A DNA stretch of 64,000 nucleotides. Source: Armigeres subalbatus (lineage: Eukaryota; Arthropoda; Insecta; Diptera; Culicidae). The stretch lies in assembly GCF_024139115.2 (NCBI RefSeq), contig NC_085140.1, forward strand, positions 26,567,956 to 26,631,955. The letters are read 5' to 3'. Below, one piece after another: positions 33,901-45,915 of the stretch. The notes below the pieces were generated by a model. It searched no databases. It worked only from the letters and a program-made list of their open reading frames with translations, and had not been told where the DNA came from. Made by a program: the position numbers and the translations under genes. Position 1 is the first letter of the stretch. Each line of letters opens with the position of its first letter.

Positions 33901-36900
33901 TTTCAGTCTGATGTAGGCTTCCTCCATCCTCTCAAAGTTACGTGCCATGATATCAATGTCGTCGGCGAAACCAAATAACTGGACGGACTTCGTGAAAATC
34001 GTACCACTCGTGTCAATCCCTGCCCTTCGTATTACTCCTCCAAAGCGATGTTGAATAGCAGACACGAAAGACCATCACCTTGCCGTAACCCTCTACGGGT
34101 TTCGAAGGGACTCGAGAATGCCCCTGAAACTCGAACTACGCACATCACCCGATCCATCGTCGCCTTGATCAACCGTATCAGTTTATCCGGAAATCCGTTT
34201 TCGTGCATTAGCTGCCATAGCTGGTCCCGATCGATTGTATCATATGCGGCTTTGAAGTCGATAAATAGATGATGTGTGGGCACGTTGTATTCGCGGCATT
34301 TCTGCAATACCTGACGTATGGCGAACACCTGGTCTGTGGTAGAGCGTTCACCCATAAATCCCGCCTGGTACTGCCCCACGAACTCTCTTGCAATTGGTGT
34401 TAGTCGAGGGCATAAAATTTGGGAGAGTACCTTGTAGGCGGCGTTCAGCAATGTGATTGCGCGGTAGTTGCTACAATCCAGCTTATCGCCCTTTTTGTAG
34501 ATGGGACACACGACACCTTCCATCCACTCCTGCGGCAGAACCTCATCCTCCCAAACCTTTGTAATCACCCAATGCAGCGCTCTAGCCAGTGCTTCACCAC
34601 CGTGTTTAAACAGCTCTCCTGGTAGTTGGTCAACTCCAGGGGCTTTGTTGTTTTTCAGCCGGCCGATCTCCTCCTGGATTTCCTGGAGATTCGGAGCCGG
34701 AAGTCGCATGTCCTGCGCGCGTGCTCCTAGGTTCATTACCATACCGCCACCGTTGTCTGCCATATCGCCATTCAGGTGCTCTTCGTAGTGCTGCTGCCAC
34801 CTTTGAATCACCTCACGCTCGTTCGTAAGAAGGTTCCCGTTTATGTCCTTACACATATCGGGCTGTGGCACGTGGCCCTTACGTGAACGGTTCAACTTCT
34901 CATAGAACTTTCGTGCGTTATTAGCGCGGTACAGTTCCTCCGTCTCTTCACGGTCTCGATCTTCCTGCTGGCGCTTTTTCCTCCGGAAAATCGAGTTTTG
35001 TCTGTTCCGCGCCCGTTTGTATCGTGCCTCGTTCGCCCTCGTGCGGTGTTGCAGCAATCTCGCCCATGCTGCATTCTTCTCCTCAACTAACTGCTCACAT
35101 TCGCCGTCATACCAGTCGTTTCTCTGATCCGGAGCCACCGTGCCTAGTGCAGCGGTTGCGGTGCTTCAATGGCGGATCGAATATCTCTCCAGCCATCTTC
35201 AAGAGATGCTGCGCCTAGCTGCTCTTCCGTTGGGAGTGCCACTTCCAGCTGCTGCGCGTAGTCTTGGGCTAGTCTACCGTCTTGTAGCCGCCCAATGTTA
35301 AGCCGCGGCGGACGACTCCGACGCGTGTTGATCACCGTCGAGAGTTTTGAGCGCAGACATACTGCGACGAGGTAGTGGTCGGATTCAATATTCGCACTGC
35401 GGTAAGTGCGTACGTTCGTGATGTCGGAGAAGAATTTACCGTCGATTAGAACGTGGTCGATTTGGTTTTCCGTTACTTGATTAGGTGATTTCCATGTGGC
35501 CTTGTGGATATTCTTACGGGGAAGAAAGTGCTTCGGACTACCATTCCGCGGGAGGCTGCAAAGTTTATGCATCGTTGGCCGTTGTCGTTCGATACGGTAT
35601 GCAGACTATCCGGTCCGATGACCGGTCTATACATTTCCTCCTTCCTACCTGAGCGTTCATGTCACCGATGACGATTTTGACGTCCCGCAGTGGGCATCCA
35701 TCGTATGTCTGCTCCAGCTGCGCATAGAACGCTTCTTTCTCGTCGTCGGATCTCCCTTCGTGTGGGCAGTGCACGTTGATGATGCTATAGTTGAAGAAAC
35801 GGCCTTTTATCCTCAGCTTGCACATCCTTGCGTTGATTGGCTGCCACCCAATCACGCGTTGGCGCATCTTTCCCAGCACTATGAAGCCGGTTCCCAGCTC
35901 GTTGGTGGTGCCACAGCTTTGGTAGAAGGTAGCCGCTCGATGCCCGCTTTTCCACACTTTCTGTCCTGTCCAGCAGATTTCCTGCAGCGCTACGACATCG
36001 AAGTTGCGGGGATGTAATTCATCGTAGATTATCCTATCGCAACCGGCGAAGCCTAGCGACTTGCAGTTCCATGTTCCAAGCTTCCAATCGTGATCCTTTA
36101 TTCGTCGCCTAGGTCGTTGCCGATTGTATCGAGTCGTATTATCTTCTATGTCGTTCGTAATAGTTGTTTTTAAAGGCGGCTTATTGGGCCTGCGCAAACC
36201 TCCTGTCTCACCGGAGGGCCATCGTGTCAGGGCTGTTTAGCGTCCCACCTAACACCAGGACTTGGGCTTGAAAACCAATATAAGAGACACTTTTTCCCAA
36301 ACTCATCCGTACCAAATCGTAAGCTCAGGAAAAACGTTCTGCTATAGTGGAGTTCTAGCTAATGGACGTTGCTTTCGTTCGTTTTGGTCCCTACAACGAT
36401 GGACGAAAATACCTGCCGTGTCCCTATGAGTATTGTATTGTATTTTTAGCAGTTTGGATGTAGCTTTTGTATATACATTGTATACATTGTTGTTACGATT
36501 TAATTACTTTAAAGAATCGCCGTTTTGAAAACTATTGCTGATTCTTTAAATAATAATTAAAATACTAGTACCTGAGCAGGAAAGCCGTCCTCGATAACAG
36601 AAGTAAGTATGAACTTGGCTTGCATAAAAAGTATAATACCAAAAACTAGTATGCAACATACTGTCGGCATAACATGCTTAGGTATGCATTTTAATATCAA
36701 CTGAATAATAATGTTATGCATTTCGTATAACTGAGTATGTTATGCCTGAAGTATTTGACATATTAACTTTTGGTATAGGTATTATTGAGTTGGGGTCTCC
36801 AGTAGCCTTGCGAGCAAAGGCGTAGGATTGCCAATCCGGAGATGGCGAGTTCGGTTCTCTGTCCGGTCTAGGATGTTTTCAGGTTGGAAACATTATCGAC

Positions 36901-39900
36901 ATAGTGTATCCATTGTACTTGCCACACAAGATACATAATCATGCAATGGCAGGCATAGAAAAGCTTGAGGAAACGCTAATAGAATACTAAGTTGAAAAGC
37001 AGGCCCAGTTCCAGTTGGAATATAGAGCCATTGAAGAAAATAGAAGAAGAAGATTATTGAGTTATTCTCCTGCTCGGGTATCGATTTTTGACAAAATCAA
37101 TAAATTTTTGTAAATATTGATTTAATACAAAAAATTCTGCTGGGGCAAGTGTGCGCAGTTTATTTCAGCGTTCAAACATGTTTTTTGCCAAGATTTCTGT
37201 CAAAGTTGCTGAAAATCATCGACTAATTTGCCGAAAATCAAGTAAAAAATGTCATTTTTTTTCAAGAACAGCATTTTTTTTTTATTGTTTAATAAATAAA
37301 AGCCCTGTTGTGGCGATTAAATCGCTAATTCGGCACATTCTAACATTGGCGTAACTAGCCCTGATGCCTTGGGTTGGGGCTGGGGGGGGTTGGGGGTTTG
37401 GCTATAGCAGCTTTATTTTGAGCTTCCTATCAAAAATTCTCGAACATTCTACCACCTCATTGAGTTATTTTAGTTATAATATGATAAATACACTCCAGCC
37501 ACCTAAGGCAATTGCGGATCAATCACACTGATCCATATTTATTCTCTTTTCTCTTATAGCCCTCAGGGTCGGAGTGTGTTGGCTATTGCGTGTAGTGTAG
37601 TAGCACTCGGCTTTGTCCCGAACACTCAGAGGACAATATGTGACGGATCGCCCCGTTAGGTTCCCACCGGTAATAAGTGGATATTTTTGCATATTCCATA
37701 AACATTCTATCTATCTCGAATGAAAAAAATGTAACATTCCTCCAAGGATTCCAATGAGTATCCTTTTGTGATTCCCACGGAAATGTTCCTCTAAGGAATC
37801 CTCTAAGCATACCGAAGGGAATCACCAGGGATTCTGAAGGCAATCCACCACGGATTCCGCAGGAATGTTCCAGGGAGTCCGAAGGAAATATTCCAGGGAT
37901 TCCAAATCCTCCCGGGATGTCGACGGAAATCTTCCAGGAATTTCGACGGGAATATTCCAGGAAAAACGCGCATAAAACCGGTAGTCCTCTACGGATATGA
38001 AACTTGGACCAGGCTTGAGAAGGACTAGCATCGGAGTATTCGAGAGACGGGTGTTTAGGACATATTTAGTGGTGTGCAAGAAAACGGTGTGTGACGGCAT
38101 AGGATGAACCACAAGTAAATCGTTGGGAGGGACTTTGAATCAATCTTCCAGGGATGTTGAAGCAAATCGTTGAGGGATTCCGAAGCTAACCGTCGATGTA
38201 TTCCGAAGCGAATCGTCGAATGGTTCCGAAGCAATTCAACGAGCCAGCCGTCTGAAACCAATCGTCACCACATGTCTTTGACTGCTGGCGAAGTACCACG
38301 ACTGTTGTTGTTCGTGTCAAGCTTACTTTGATGCTTTCATATCAATTAGATATTGCCTTTTCATATTCATCGTCATAAATGGTCGTGGTTCAGCCAAACC
38401 GCACCAAGCGACTTTTTGACTGACTTGTAATATTTTGTTCGCACAAGAAACACGGGAATCCTTTCATATCAATTCATACGTATACTTGATGTATGATATC
38501 CTCAGTTATGGGGTTGGGGGATATTTGATACGATTTGCGATCAATTAAACCCACTAAACGAAAGCTTCGGCAGAAAGATAGGTGATTTTTTGTTGGCGAT
38601 TGGTGTGTTTTGACAGCACCCCGACCAAATAATAAAACAAGCTCATTTGCCTTCCACTCATTTCATTATGATAGGGTATGGGAGATAACACTTTTGTCTT
38701 CAAACTTTTTCAGTAATTCATTATGCTATATGTAAAAAATTGATATCACTCCTAAATAACTTTTCAATCCTAGGGGGCTCTTTTTTTTCTAGGAAGGGTT
38801 AAGCCACCCCCCCCATTCTAATTTATATTTTGTCCGATCAATATAAAAAAAATTGGTTTAGTTCTTGAATAGGAATTCTATTTTGCCTCAACTTAATCAT
38901 CAGGAAAATGCAACTGAGGAACTTATGAGTGTACGATTTTCTTGTGATGTTATTATGGTTCACTCGAAAATTTCGTAATGCTAAAATTGAAAATTTTCAA
39001 TATCCACTCTTCTCGTACCGTTTTTTGTATGGAATATTTTTTTAATGAGTATGAGCCATAATGCTCTGTTAATGTTGCTCTATATCAGCGGTTCTCAACC
39101 GTTTTCTAGAGAGGTACCCCTTCAAACTTTTGCATTAATTGAGGTACCCCCTCTTGAAAGTAGGCTTCAAGTCTTTTGAAGGAATAATTCCGAGCCCTTA
39201 CAAGGGAGGCTTCCGAGCCTCTTAAAAGAAGCTTCTGAATCTCTTGCTTCTGAGGATGAGGATGCTACTGAGCCTTTTTAACCTTTTGTCTGTGCTCTGG
39301 GGTCAATATGACCCCAGGCCACTTTGAGTGGGTGCCATTTTTTTAGTTTTCAACCGATTCTCCTAATTTTTGGTAGTTTGGTAAAACTCGCCGAGATCTG
39401 TCTCTTAGGTGCAAATTCGCTTGAAAAATCTTGAAAATTTGCGCTACAGTGTACTTTTTTCAAAAAACTTACGTTGTCTGTGCTCTGGGGACAAATTGAC
39501 CCCAAATTGAAATTGCTATAACTTTTTTAATGTTTGACGCCATTTTAACAAATTTTAAATTTGTGGGATAAGGATATTTACACTGAGGAGAATTCTATAT
39601 ATCGGAATATCTTGAGTAGTCTAAAATAATGAATTCAAATATACCGCCACCTGGCGGCCAAGTTTTAAACTTATCAACGGCTCATGCCAAAGTACACGCC
39701 TTCCTGCATAACCTTTTTTAAAAAAGGTGCAGTTAAAAATGGGTAGGATTTTCAGATATAAGTAAAACAATCATGAAAAATCACTGTTTTGTACCCTTGT
39801 TCACTAACTCCCGTCCCCGCAATGTACCCGCCCACCAATAGTCAATCTTTAGTTACGACCTGAAAGATGATTAAATTATCTTTCGAAACAGCCCCAAAAA

Positions 39901-42900
39901 TCCAAAATCGCCCAAACAATAAAAAAGTTATAGCAATTTCAATTTGGGGTCAATTTGACCCCAGAGCACAGACAACGTAAGTTTTTTTGAGCACAGACAG
40001 AAGGTTAAAGAAGAATTGAGATCTTCTTGAAAGAAGGCTTTCGAGCCTTATTAAATGAGTTTCCCGAGCATTTTGAAAGAAGGCTGCTGCTCCTCTTAAA
40101 AGGAGGCTTCTGAGCCTCTTGAAAGAAGCTTCTGAATCTCTCGAAAATATGCTTCCACACCTTTTGATGAAAGGCTTCTGAGCCTCTTGTAGAGAGGCTT
40201 CCGAGCCTCTTGAACGGTGGCTTTGGAGCTACTTAAAAGAAGGCTTCCTTTGCATCTTTAAAGGGTGCTTCTGAACCTCTTGGAAGGAGGTTTCCGAGCC
40301 TCTTGAAAGGAGGCTTCCAAGCCTCTTGAAAGGAGGCTTGCGAGCCTCTTGAAAGGAGGCTTCCGAGCCTCTTGAAAGGAGGCTTCCGAGCCTCTTGAAA
40401 GGAGGCTTCCGTGCCTCTTGAAAGGAGACTTCCGAGCCTCTTGAAAGGAGGCCTCCGGGTCTCTTGAAAGGAGGCTTCCGAGCCTCTTGAAAGGAGGCTT
40501 CCAAGCATCTTGAAAGAAGGCTTCCGAGCCTCTTAAAACGAGGCATCCGGGCCTCTTGCAAGGAGACACAGGTCTCTTGAAAGGAAGCTTTCGAACCTTT
40601 CGAAAGAAGGCTTCTGAACATCTTGAAAGGAGGCATTCGTGCTGCTTTGAACACAACTTCCGTTAAGCGTAGAAAGATGCTTCTAAACCTCATGCAACGA
40701 AGCAACTAAACTTTTTTGAAAAAAAAAGCCTACATGCCTCTCAAACGGAGGCTCCCAAACCTTTAGATTCTAAATTTCTGTTTAAAAACATGTTTCTAAC
40801 ATATTATTCAACATTTTGTTTAGATCAGATAGATTACATAAAAGATTTTTTAAATTTTCTCGTTCAACATTTATCCATTTGATGTATTGTTCCGCAGCCC
40901 TTCCTATTCTGTTCTAGTTGAGGAGACAAAATTTTGAAATAAAAAAATCACAATTATCAAAACTTTATCAATAAGCTCCGATTAGAATTGTAATACAGGG
41001 GTTAGACAAAAAGGTTGAGATAGGCAAAATTTTCTCGAAGTTCAAGTCAGCACAACTTTGCGTAGAATGATCCGATTTTGATAAAATTTAGACCATCGGA
41101 CGCGGAAACTCTTCTAGTATACTATCCCTTTGCAAAACCTGAGATTGGTTCTTGGCCACCGCAGATGTTTCGGGGTTTCTTAAGGTACGTTTAAGATGCA
41201 TTTTTCCACTGCTTGTTATTTTATTGGACGTTTATTTTCATCATGTTTTATGCTTTGTCCAGACTAGAACTTATATGCCGACCAATGGTGGCTGTAGATC
41301 GATAATCCATGAAAACTACGCAGAGATATGGCCATTTCCGTAAAAAAGGTCCCGGTAACATGAAGAAATGATAACAGATCGGAATAATGCAAATATGAGT
41401 ATCTAATTTCATGGCTTTGCGAGACGATGATTACAGAAACATTTCCAAAATGATAGTGTCCACTGCCACCCTTATAGCAGGTTCCAAGGGCCTTTCAGGA
41501 GGAGCTGGTTTTGGCATCATCTGGAACCATGCATATATGGGTTTCAAAATACATGTTTTCCCAAGACGATGAATATAGGATCTTCACTAAAGATATATTT
41601 TGAGGACTATTAGACTCTCTGGCCAATTTGTAACAGGTTCCGGATGTTCTGCGAAAGTGACATTTATTCAGGGTGTATGGCCAATCCGGTACCGTTTTCA
41701 CGAAAATGGTCATATCTCTGCGTAAAGGATTTTGAATCTGCAGCCAGCATTGGTCAGCATATTAGTTCTAGTTTCTGGGAAAATATAAAACAAGATGGCA
41801 GTAAACGTCCAATAAAATGACAAACAGAAGAAAAAAATGCATTTGTAACATACTCTCGGAAAACCCAGAACATCTCCGGTGGCCAAGGACCTATCTCAGA
41901 TTTTGAGGAGATGAGGATAGTATACTTGAAGTGTTTCCGCGTCCGATGGAAGTTATGCTGATTTGAACTTTGATTAAATTTTGCCTACCTCAACCTTTTT
42001 GTCTAACCCCTGTACGTCCGCCATTATGCATTTTTATCCGAGGTACCCACTAGGGCCAGCGAAGGTACCCCCAGGGGTACATGTACTCCAGGTTGAGAAC
42101 CACTGCTCTATATAGTTCTTCGAGTTTTTCTTTTTACTGACATTTAGCAAGACAGTTCAATGGATATGTATCACAAATGTAATTCCGTGATATTTTTTCT
42201 CTGTTAAATTACTTTCAAGGGTTTTTAAGGCATTTTCATAAGCTGTAGCAAAATTAGCTTTTGTACAGGGCATAGGAAATATCATAAAAAACATGAGTTC
42301 TTAGATGACCAGCTGAACTGCAACTGTTTCGTAAGTCCTTACTACTGATATGATAATGAAGCTATCATTTGCAATTCTATTGTCTTTCTTATAGTGTAGT
42401 TGAGCATTGTGTTTTGAATAAAAAATGAATAATTTTCAGAAAAAAACACAAATTGTAAGAATTTTGTCCTCCTCTAATGCTTTTTTTAAAATTTAATATT
42501 AAGTTTATCACTGCGAAAGGATTACTATTCTATACAAATAAAGTCATGAGTTAAAAAAGTAGGCTCTTTTAGTAGAATGTCTTCAGGTGTCATACTGCGA
42601 GCTTAATATTACAGTCAAACCTCCATGAGTGGATGTTCTATGACTCGATATCGACTCATGGAAGCAAATTATGCCATATTACAACATATTTTCTGGGTTA
42701 CTGTGATGGTTCTTTCAAACAGCTTTCCAAGGGGTTTCTCAAAATTTCCAGGAGTCGATGGCCCCTACAATATCGACTCATTGGAGTTTGACTGTATTTC
42801 AGTACTATGCTACGAAAGTTGAGTATTAAACTCCTCTTAGTTATAAGTTTGTCAACGACGAATTACGGAACAAATTTATCAACAGGCTAAATAATGATTT

Positions 42901-45852
42901 TCAAATTACAGCGATTAGTGTACTTTAACAGTCATCGTCTTTGTATCTTTATCTTTGTATTAGTATTACGAGTTTGTTTTCGCTATGTTTATATATAAAG
43001 CACAATTTGCACAAACATTGAAAAAGCAATCAGTTGTTCTATTAATTCTACTAGGTACAAAGAGTATTTTCTGTTACTTTGTGCTTTTGTTACACAATTT
43101 TGGAACTCTTATTATTGCATTAACATTTTCATGGATATTGCATGTTTGCTCGAAACGAATAAAGGTTATTTAAGGAGTAATATATATTTTTTAAAGTTTA
43201 CCCTTTTCAATTGTTTCTCTTGATTGAAAAGGTACATAGATTTGCCAAATTAGGTAAAATTTCATAACAAATTTAATTTTTCTGGGTTCTGAGATGATTA
43301 TTGCTTTCCCTGGTCTAATTTTGGATGAAAAGAAAATTTTTTTTTGCCCAGCTTGCGATGTATGGACGGTTGATCGGGAACTTAAGTAGCGTTTTTTTTA
43401 ATTGACTTAATTAGCTTAATTAGCGTTTTTTTTTTATTGACTTTTAATTTAAAAAATCGATTTTTTTCATCTTAGGACTCAATTTGGATTTTTTTGAATA
43501 TTTTAATTCGAAAACTTGCGAAAGAAACCCAGCTTTGCCCGCACTCTACATCAATTTCCGTTTGTTTGTTTTGTTTTCCTCAACAGCTAATCCAAAATTG
43601 TATTTTAATGATTTTTTTTACACACGTTTTGAAATCCTTCAATGTGAACAAAATTAAGATTAAACATGGATTCCAGTAGACGTTTCTAAAGGAATCGATT
43701 TATCCATCTCAATCAAATCTGTGCCGTGAGTCTAAAAATGCGGTCAGAATAGTTATCTTAGCATTCATGTTGCGTTTTTAATAGTACCAAAGTCAATTTT
43801 GAAAATCTGAAAATTATTTTTTCAGGAAACGTTACAGCGAAGCAAATTTGAAAAATTACTTTTCGCTGTTGTCTGTAGCTTACTTTTGGAGATTAATGTG
43901 TAAATTTTAGAATTCTCACAAGAAGCCATGATTTATAATTCAATTGGTAATTATCATAAACCTGATTGTAATTTCTCAAAACATTTAGATTAGAAATATG
44001 GATGTTGTTGATATATTTCCGGGATATGTAGAGTAACTGTTTTTTATCTCTTCGCCCCTACATTCATCTTATCAAAAACAAAGCAAAGATTTTTAAAAAT
44101 TTTGCTATTTTTTAGCATTGAGCATGCATGTTAACAAAAAAAATGTTACCGTGAGATGAAAACGAGACCAGTTCCCCTGTCCTCCTTGTCTCTACTAATT
44201 TTCATTGAAGCTAGAATTATAAACAACTTCAAAATGTTTGAATTCTGTTTAAAGTTTAAAGGTTCCTCCAAACACACGCGATGCGACAATCGCGATACGA
44301 ATCTATTGCTGGACGACTGCGATTCTGTCGCCGTTGGTATGGAAGCGTAAATAGAACTTTGCCTGCAGCGACCAAACGATAAAATTGCTGCGACTAGTTG
44401 TCGCCGTCACGGCGATGAAATCGCTTAGGTTTGGGGAAGCCTTAAAGTGATTCTTTTTAATGTTTTGATAAAAGTTTTTCAAAACACATAAGAAAGGAGA
44501 AAATTTTATTTTAGTTCTATTTGAACTTATTGAGAATTAGGCTACTCTGCCCATGATCTCATAGTTGACGTAATAACCATTCAAAATTTCAGCGAATTTG
44601 ACTTGACTTGACGTTTACTTGGGTAATTCAACTGCTGTAATATCGATACAATGCATGTTTCAAACCTCATTTAAGTGTCTACGGGTTAAAATGTTGCAGA
44701 TTTGCGCTGTTTGTCGCTCAATCATCCAAAATGCACGCGAAAGTGCAATGGTTGTTACGTCAACTATGGAATCATGAGCAGTACTAAATACGTTGAAAAC
44801 ATAAAATCGCCTTTTGCCTTAAGAACAATCGCGATTTTAAGCAGTCTAGTTTACTGCCAAATCACAAGACTTAACTTTCTGAATCGAAAAAGCTACGCTA
44901 CGCAGGGGGATCTAATCGTTAAAAACAATCGTTCGCAAGGTTCGAGTCTTATTGTGGCATTGAAGTTACTTACCCCATCGCTCGGGTGGCGAACAGAATG
45001 AACGGATTTTTGCGGGCGTGGAAATCAAACTCGCAAACGAATCGCTTACGGCATGCTCTGGATGTCACTCCGAGGAAGCGGAATGCCATATCGGTGAGCT
45101 GATCGGTCCAGTAAACTCTATCGGAGGGGTGAAATGGCCACTGTTAATGTGTTGATTAGAACGAATGAATTTCAACTCTTACTCATTGTTCAGCAATTCT
45201 TCATCATCCGGTACGCCGACGTCACGCTTTCCTCGTCGATTTGGTGGAAGGTATGCATTGGACGACGGAGCGGGTGGAGGCGCAGAGCCCGATGACGAAG
45301 AGGATATGCTTGGTGGAAGATACGAGTTTGAAATGCTCTCGATTGGTGGATACGAGAAGGACGGAGACGAGTAACTAATTGGTTCCGGTCCGGGATAGCT
45401 GGAGATTATGTCTGGTCCTGATCCGTGGTAATCGGTAATATCACCGGAATAATCACCAAAGAACGGCGGTGGGCTATCAGATACGATCGAGTGCCCACAA
45501 AAGCCACCGGGCCAGATTTTGTGTCCAAAGAAGTAAATTCCAGCTAAAAAAATTGCCAACACCACAACCTTGGTGTTAAACATTACTATTGTGGACAAAA
45601 CGTTAGAAAGCAAGGGAGCCACTAAAAAAGAAACAAATATGTTTAGCACAGTTCTTTTCTGAAAATGTTTGATAATTTCTCACATGCTTTGATTAGGAAT
45701 TTATAAAAACGTTTTCGAGTACGGCCCTCTTCCACATCAGCAGTTAAAGCCTTTTCATTTAGTGTAGCATTTTCTTCTTGTGCCACTTCGGCAGTCACCA
45801 CCATCGCACTCAACATTAGAATCAGCGTCACCCTCTTCCACGTGGGAATCAT
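27550..45852 (-). CDS. Gene G1: membrane-anchored precursor with dibasic site and four-cysteine module
   Basis: Family not recognised. Exons are 45852-45684, 45621-45183, 45117-44974 and 27925-27550; introns of 62 nt, 65 nt and 17.0 kb. All phases agree, giving 375 aa. Residues 1-21 are a signal peptide. A basic patch (RTRKRFYKF) leads to a hydrophobic helix at about 75-88 (VVVLAIFLAGIYFF), then a Ser/Pro/Tyr-rich linker with the site RRGKR-D (185-190). The module follows: C225-x5-C231-EFDF ... C272-x6-C279. The tail is Thr-rich, then acidic, ending PLLSPGRQTN. Gene E shows the same order and cysteine spacing. Reading straight through exon 2 would stop falsely at 45179. The start is the first ATG after the predicted initiator, in a good context (aaaATG). 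A role as a processed secreted or surface protein is inference. Confidence 0.8.
27926..31130. other. G1 intron, part without recognised repeats
   Basis: I see no supported exon. A 168-codon open frame on the + strand at 28848-29354 is unrecognised and its region ends in a Penelope-like phrase ('aatgtctcgtacttgcaaag' near 29457), so it may be transposon debris. A decayed 'ggaaattcttcc' tract lies at 29900-30070. Confidence 0.35.
31131..31160. repeat. (AC)n microsatellite
   Basis: About 26 bp of uninterrupted AC dinucleotides followed by 'atacacacat'. Confidence 0.9.
31258..31560 (+). repeat. Interspersed repeat, intact relative of the one split at 16077-17760
   Basis: It shares with the split copy the order 'ggtggctcaaaaaac', 'gggccgacctcttattcgg', 'ccaaatcggccaacgttttg', 'cagtgatttgcagttgga'. 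Non-coding; type unknown. Confidence 0.55.
32751..32890 (+). mobile_element. Feilai-type SINE, 5' part
   Basis: It starts 'ggccctccttagccgtgtgg' and contains the B-box-like 'gctgggttcgatt' and 'gacaattttcggattggaaa'. The complete relative is at 60462-60750. Confidence 0.7.
33150..36266 (-). mobile_element. Full-length RTE-clade (JAM1-like) LINE with 15-bp target duplication
   Basis: 3,117 bp between copies of CTTGAAAACCAATAT (33135-33149 and 36267-36281). On the minus strand: endonuclease (KLGTWNCKSLGFAG, ALQEICWTGQKVW, VIGDMNAQVG), then reverse transcriptase (NNKAPGVDQLPGELF, NYRAITLLNAAYKVL, HLFIDFKAAYDTIDRDQLW, RRGLRQGDGLSCLLF), then FGFADDIDIMARN and a C-terminal domain ending near 33160. 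Reading frames shift at about 35570, 35140 and 34050, so it is inactive although complete in length. The 3' end has the short 'taaata' tail usual for RTE elements. Confidence 0.9.
36786..37051 (+). mobile_element. tRNA-derived SINE
   Basis: It starts with a tRNA-like head ('ggggtctccagtagccttgc', B-box-like 'gttcggttctctgtcc'), has the body phrase 'aagcaggcccagttccagtt' and a tail of 'gaagaa' repeats. Matches the copy at 10068-10290. Confidence 0.75.
37052..39077. other. G1 intron, unassigned
   Basis: No exon seen. Contains a G-rich run at about 37378-37400, a decayed 'ggattccg' tract at 37730-37960, and at about 37975-38020 a short piece of the RTE C-terminal code ('ccggtagtcctctacgg'). Confidence 0.35.
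39282..40004. mobile_element. 723-bp MITE between TTAA sites (piggyBac-like)
   Basis: Ends read inward CCTTTTGTCTGTGCTC and CCTTCTGTCTGTGCTC and are bounded by TTAA (39278-39281, 40005-40008). 'ctggggtcaat' motifs recur at both sides. It splits the 23-bp minisatellite of the host element. Related copy at 59869-60795. Confidence 0.75.
40020..40760 (-). repeat. 23-bp minisatellite inside the hAT-type element
   Basis: The unit is CTTGAAAGGAGGCTTCCGAG + CCT, best preserved at 40256-40560; degenerate units run to both sides, with more on the left of the nested MITE (39157-39275). Because 23 is not a multiple of three, successive units cycle through all frames. The minus strand is open in all three frames, giving overlapping false proteins made of a 23-residue cycle (GSLLSRGSEASFQEARKPPF...). 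Confidence 0.9.
40996..42012. mobile_element. 1.0-kb mariner-like MITE with very long inverted repeats
   Basis: Ends read inward CAGGGGTTAGACAAAAAGGT with TA on both outer sides (40994-40995, 42013-42014). The two halves mirror each other for about 350 bp or more ('gttgagataggcaaaattt', 'cttggccaccgcagatgttt' against 'acatctccggtggccaagga'). No coding capacity. A Tc1/mariner origin is inferred from the TA duplication. Confidence 0.75.
42114..42611. other. G1 intron, unassigned
   Basis: AT-rich sequence; no repeat or exon recognised. Confidence 0.3.
42612..42794. mobile_element. 183-bp TA-flanked MITE
   Basis: Ends read inward CAGTCAAACCTCCATGAGTG and CAGTCAAACTCCAATGAGTC, with TA immediately outside each (42610-42611, 42795-42796). 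Typical size and ends for a Tc1/mariner-derived MITE. Confidence 0.8.
42797..44973. other. G1 intron next to its exon 3, unassigned
   Basis: AT-rich; several short open frames without family features. At 44280-44430 several 'cgatcgcgactag'-like phrases suggest an old MITE. The last bases, 44968-44973, are the reverse of the G1 exon-3 donor (gtaagt). Confidence 0.35.
44974..45852 (-). CDS. Gene G1, exons 1-3
   Basis: Exon 1 45852-45684 (leader and basic patch), intron 62 nt (gtgaga...ttttag), exon 2 45621-45183 (membrane helix, linker, RRGKR), intron 65 nt (gtaaga...gatag), exon 3 45117-44974 (CRKRFVCEFDF module). For the second intron a stronger-looking acceptor at 45142 (after a CTAAT branch-like string) would make a 42-nt intron and the wrong frame; the GATAG acceptor restores the frame and a normal length. 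Confidence 0.8.
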
Positions 45853-45915
45853 TTTCACTATAACTGTTACACACAGTCCTTGACACACCTCTTTCGGAAA
45901 AAGCACAAAACACAG

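Larger units (their letters stand above)
39086..42105. mobile_element. 3.0-kb hAT-type element with 8-bp target duplication
   Basis: Ends read inward CAGCGGTTCTCAACCGTTTT and CAGTGGTTCTCAACCTGGAG, the CAGnGG style of hAT transposons. It is flanked by CTCTATAT at 39078-39085 and 42106-42113. No transposase remains. The interior is a 23-bp minisatellite plus two other inserted elements (39282-40004 and 40996-42012). Confidence 0.85.

Noticed and set aside
37378..37400. G-quadruplex regulatory element
   Set aside because: A G-rich run exists, but it is isolated in unassigned intron DNA with no link to a promoter or splice site.
40229..40705. Three overlapping repetitive proteins of 91-158 aa on the minus strand
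   Set aside because: Produced by the stop-free 23-bp minisatellite within a transposon; no start context or other gene signal.
45142..45183. 42-nt intron between G1 exons 2 and 3 using the acceptor at 45142
   Set aside because: It has a good branch-like CTAAT but is shorter than usual insect introns and shifts the frame to an early stop; the GATAG acceptor gives 65 nt and the correct frame.
45179..45852. G1 as a two-exon gene ending at the TAA at 45179
   Set aside because: The stop lies inside a GTAAGA donor, and the sequence beyond it matches gene E through the cysteine module.
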